Of a stretch of 8,618 nt of DNA, positions 6,462-8,618 are shown piece by piece (position 1 is the first letter of the stretch; the number at the start of each line of letters is the position of its first letter). Below the pieces are notes generated by a model, which saw nothing but the letters and a program-made list of their open reading frames with translations, was not told where the DNA came from and ran no database searches. A program made the position numbers and the translations under genes. The DNA comes from JAWLDB01 sp041686915. Lineage in GTDB: Bacteria > Bacillota > UBA994 > UBA5500. The stretch covers positions 1-8,618 of the forward strand of contig JAWLDB010000113.1 of assembly GCA_041686915.1 (NCBI GenBank). The letters are read 5' to 3'.

Positions 6462-7337
6462 CTACACCTTCTTCACATATCTCTTGCCGAACAGGCCCTG
6501 CGGCTTAAAGATGGTAAAGGCCAGAATGCAAGAGTAGAGAATTGCTACAACCCACTTGGAGGAGATATAGTACGAAATCAGGTTATTGGCTATGCCAAGG
6601 ATGAACGCACCAACGACCGGTCCGTGGAAGGTAGAGAAACCGCCCAAAATAGCGGCGATAAACGAGTTCAGATGGATCGTTTCCATCATGCTGACCGTTA
6701 CACTGGTCAGCGGCGCCACCATGATTGCCGACAGCGCACCGAGAGCGGTAGCAATCGCCCACGCCCCTAGGGAAACCATGCGAGTAGGCACTCCCATCAG
6801 ACGGGCAGTCGTTTCATTCGCTGCCGTGACCCGCACAGCCAAGCCCCACTTCGTGTTCTGCAAGATGTAGAAGAGGACGCCTACCAACACCACGGTGACG
6901 GCAATCACGAACAGGGTGTTGGGCAACATCTTCACCCCACCGATATCCATGGCGGGATTTTGGATGAAGCGCGGAAACTGAAAAGGTATCGGGCCAAAAA
7001 TCATCGGGGCCAGGCCCTGGAAGATGATTATCAGGCCGAGGGTAAGTATCGGTTTCCCCATGGTAGTGGATGAGGAAGCCTTGCGCATGATTAACAGCTC
7101 AATCACCGCGCCGACGACAAAGGCAGCCAGCACAGTTAGCACAGCTACCACCGGGAGCGGTAGTCCGGTTTTAGCCAGGATGAAGTAGGCGATGTAGGCG
7201 TTAAACATGCCAATGGTGCCCTGTGCGAAGTTAGACATCTTGGCTGTGCGGTAAATTAGCACTAGACCTAGCGCTGCCAAGGCGTACAGACTACCGGCTT
7301 CGATCCCGCCAATCACGTTCTGAAAAAAGATCTGCAT
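6462..7337 (-). CDS. livH: ABC transporter permease LivH
   Basis: This is the other membrane-spanning subunit (291 residues, about eight hydrophobic segments). The N-terminus FFQNVIGGIEAGSLYALAALG followed by IYRTAKMSNFAQG (28-40) corresponds to the conserved LivH region that usually reads NFAHG or NFAQG. The ATPase-contact loop is around GLAVRVTAANETTARLMGV (165-183). The C-terminus ILGGFSTFHGPVVGA (230-244) and FKPQGLFG (277-284) is typical. The ATG at 7337 has GAGAGGGTG about 5 bases upstream and lies 32 bases after the stop of the KAS III-like gene, so the two are almost certainly co-transcribed. LivH-type permeases also serve urea, amide and aromatic acid importers, so family membership does not prove an amino acid substrate. 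Confidence 0.96.
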   Translation of the reverse strand: MQIFFQNVIGGIEAGSLYALAALGLVLIYRTAKMSNFAQGTIGMFNAYIAYFILAKTGLPLPVVAVLTVLAAFVVGAVIELLIMRKASSSTTMGKPILTLGLIIIFQGLAPMIFGPIPFQFPRFIQNPAMDIGGVKMLPNTLFVIAVTVVLVGVLFYILQNTKWGLAVRVTAANETTARLMGVPTRMVSLGAWAIATALGALSAIMVAPLTSVTVSMMETIHLNSFIAAILGGFSTFHGPVVGAFILGIANNLISYYISSKWVVAILYSCILAFTIFKPQGLFGKRYVKKV

Positions 7338-7369
7338 GCCAACACCCTCTCTAGTGTATTGAGACGACT

Positions 7370-8401
7370 CTAACGAGCCTTACCCCAGCGAATTACGCCA
7401 GCGGACCATACATAGCCGATGCCGGCTGCGATCAGCATGACCACGGTGCCATCGGAAATCTTGCCTTGTTCAAGGCCAAGCTTGAGAGACAGCATCTGAT
7501 CAATCTGCCCCATATGGCCGTAGTCGGACAAGTAGATGGACTGTTCGTCTGATAACCCGAGCTCTTTCAGCATGTAGTCATGCATGGATTTCTTAAAATG
7601 CAGCACTCCCAGGTAACCAATGTCCTGGCGGGTGAGGCCGCCGGATTTGCGCAAGGCTTCGTCGATACACTTGAACCAGTTAGGCATGGAGACTTCATTC
7701 AGCCGATTCTTCATGTTCTCGGCGTTCATCAGGCGGAGAGATTTGTAGCCTTCAGAGACGTTATCGCAGGTGAACGGCTGGTTGATGCCGCCGATTTCGA
7801 CGCCCGCGTCGCGAGCCATGGTACCATCGCCAATCAGGTGCGAACCGAGCACTACGTTTTCGTCATGACCTTTGCGTAGAATCAGGGCACCAGCACCGGC
7901 CGAAAGGTTATACATCATCGACATGTCTTTGTCGGCGTAATCCACAAAGTCACCATTGCGGTATCCCCCGACGACCATCGCGGTGCTTAGCTCATCGTCT
8001 GCGGTCAGCATATCCTTGGCCATTTTGATGGCAGCGACAGTCGTACAGCAGCGGTTTTGCACATCGATGCCCCAGGCGTTCACGGCACCAATCTGTCCCT
8101 GGATGTACATGGCTGAGGTAGTCAGCGGGTATTCCTTCCACTCCTCACCGACACAAAGGATTACATCGATTTCCTTTGGATCCACGTTGCCACTATGTAA
8201 GGCGTCGAGCGCGGCCTTGACCCCCATCTCCTGCGTGCCGTCATCCGGACCGGGGATGGGTTTCTTGTTAATGCCCAGTTTTGCTTTCACAGCATCTTCA
8301 GCCCAATAGCCCTTGGTTGCCTCTGATATTTCCTTGGCGGTCATGTAGTGTTCCGGAATATATAACCCAATGCTAACAATTCCTACATTAGGAGTTGACA
8401 T
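7370..8401 (-). CDS. KAS III / HMG-CoA synthase-like thiolase-fold enzyme
   Basis: This is a 343-residue enzyme of the FabH/HMG-CoA synthase superfamily, which loads an acyl group on cysteine and usually makes (or reverses) a Claisen-type C-C bond. The N-terminus VGIVSIGLYIPEHYMTAKEIS is the family strand-turn-helix. The active cysteine is in GIDVQNRCCTT; Cys118, five residues after Asp113, aligns with Cys112 of E. coli FabH, and Cys119 follows it. His268 in LGVLHFKK matches FabH His244. The FabH asparagine (YGN) is replaced by His296 in DYGHMGQID. Glu87 in CVGEEW sits where HMG-CoA synthase has its catalytic glutamate. The C-terminus AAGIGYVWSAGVIRWG is typical of the fold. These alignments were made by eye. 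The ATG at 8401 has AGAGGTG eight bases upstream. It is probably not the housekeeping FabH, since no acp or fab genes lie beside it and it heads a transporter operon. The substrate is unknown. Confidence 0.88.
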   Translation of the reverse strand: MSTPNVGIVSIGLYIPEHYMTAKEISEATKGYWAEDAVKAKLGINKKPIPGPDDGTQEMGVKAALDALHSGNVDPKEIDVILCVGEEWKEYPLTTSAMYIQGQIGAVNAWGIDVQNRCCTTVAAIKMAKDMLTADDELSTAMVVGGYRNGDFVDYADKDMSMMYNLSAGAGALILRKGHDENVVLGSHLIGDGTMARDAGVEIGGINQPFTCDNVSEGYKSLRLMNAENMKNRLNEVSMPNWFKCIDEALRKSGGLTRQDIGYLGVLHFKKSMHDYMLKELGLSDEQSIYLSDYGHMGQIDQMLSLKLGLEQGKISDGTVVMLIAAGIGYVWSAGVIRWGKAR

Positions 8402-8449
8402 ATGCGTCGCACCTCTTTCCCTTGTATATAAAACGCAGTGTTTAACTGA

Positions 8450-8479
8450 AATATAACACTATTGTCATAATTGTTTCAA
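8450..8479 (-). promoter_or_regulatory. Probable sigma-A promoter with extended -10
   Basis: On the minus strand, -35 TTGAAA (8474-8479) is followed by an 18-base spacer and -10 TATATT (8450-8455). The TGT just before the -10 makes it an extended -10. Transcription would start near 8443, giving a leader of about 40 bases before the ATG at 8401. The match is close to consensus, but the start has not been mapped. Confidence 0.65.
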
Positions 8480-8494
8480 CACTATTGTCACAAT
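8455..8494. repeat. Tandem 17-bp repeat overlapping the promoter (probable operator)
   Basis: AACACTATTGTCA occurs perfectly at 8455-8467 and 8478-8490. Each copy continues as YAAT, so 16 of 17 bases match (8455-8471 and 8478-8494) at a period of 23 bases. Each copy contains the short dyad ATTGT-C-AYAAT, perfect in the second copy (8484-8494). One copy covers the spacer and the edge of the -10, and the other covers the edge of the -35 and the bases just upstream. That placement suits a repressor, or a dual regulator, that binds as two dimers. No regulator gene is in the window. Confidence 0.7.
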
Positions 8495-8534
8495 CCCTGC
8501 AATCCATGTAATTGTGAAGCTTGTAGCAATTTCA

Positions 8535-8548
8535 TGACAACGTCGTCA
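8535..8548. promoter_or_regulatory. Imperfect palindrome upstream of the promoter
   Basis: TGACAACGTCGTCA is a 14-bp dyad with 12 of 14 positions symmetric. It is centred about 65 bases upstream of the proposed -35 and shares the TGACAA/TTGTCA element with the promoter-overlapping repeats. It may be an activator or auxiliary operator site. The evidence is only its symmetry and shared half-site. Confidence 0.4.
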
Positions 8549-8618
8549 CACAAAGTAAACATAAAAAAGTAACAGTCCCTGCGTGTTGCAGTTTTTGCGC
8601 ACTGGGCTAATCCCTATA

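Larger units (their letters stand above)
8402..8618 (-). promoter_or_regulatory. Operon control region (non-coding)
   Basis: This is 217 bases, clearly more AT-rich than the genes, upstream of the first gene. No credible coding frame is seen on either strand. It holds a probable promoter (8450-8479), a tandem operator-like repeat (8455-8494), an upstream palindrome (8535-8548) and the ribosome binding site just before 8401. The outermost 60 bases show nothing recognisable, and no upstream gene end is visible. Confidence 0.75.

Noticed and set aside
8425..8430. Alternative -10 box TATATA nearer the first gene
   Set aside because: The bases about 17 upstream do not resemble a -35 box and there is no extended -10 TG, unlike the promoter at 8450-8479.
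8582..8603. Weak TGCG...CGCA inverted repeat with a T run on the plus strand, considered as a terminator of a neighbouring gene
   Set aside because: The stem is only about four base pairs, the T run lies inside the loop rather than after the stem, and no gene end is visible.
1..8618. CRISPR arrays, insertion sequences, tRNA or rRNA genes, riboswitches
   Set aside because: No regularly spaced repeats other than the two-copy promoter repeat, no transposase or terminal inverted repeats, no cloverleaf-like segments, and the leader of about 40 bases before the first gene is too short for a known riboswitch.

Overview
The window looks like part of one catabolic operon from a bacterium, most likely an anaerobic or syntrophic Firmicute. 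This is inferred from strong AGGAGG-type ribosome binding sites, a sigma-A-like promoter in an AT-rich leader next to moderately GC-rich genes, a lipoprotein signal peptide, and the pairing of a Liv-type importer with a 4-hydroxybutyrate-CoA-transferase-like enzyme. The taxonomic placement is inference only. No rRNA, tRNA, CRISPR array, insertion sequence or phage gene was found.

Layout: every convincing gene is on the minus strand, so the operon reads from the right edge to the left. Positions 8402-8618 form a non-coding control region. It has a probable extended -10 promoter overlapped by a 23-bp-period tandem repeat (AACACTATTGTCA) and an imperfect palindrome further upstream. Then come a FabH/HMG-CoA-synthase-like thiolase-fold enzyme (7370-8401), a complete branched-chain-amino-acid-type ABC importer (livH, livM, livG, livF and a lipoprotein binding protein, 2613-7337), an alpha/beta hydrolase (1621-2517), an acetyl-CoA hydrolase/transferase family CoA-transferase (275-1615), and the first 88 residues of a second, different alpha/beta hydrolase that runs off the left edge. 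Gaps are short (3-95 bases) or overlapping, and there is no clear internal terminator. The binding-protein gene is bracketed by two stem-loops (3874-3900 and 2557-2591), which suggests its mRNA segment is processed or stabilised separately.

Working model (inference): the importer brings in a small carboxylate, amide or lactone-like compound. The CoA-transferase activates an acid to its CoA thioester, the KAS III-like enzyme makes or breaks a C-C (or other acyl) bond on a CoA thioester, and the two hydrolases open esters or lactones or cleave C-C or thioester bonds. The substrate cannot be read from the sequence. The importer is Liv-type by family, but that family also carries amides, urea and aromatic acids, and the enzymes around it do not resemble a branched-chain amino acid pathway. 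The combination of KAS III-like enzyme, Liv importer, hydrolase, CoA-transferase and second hydrolase is the most notable feature of the window.
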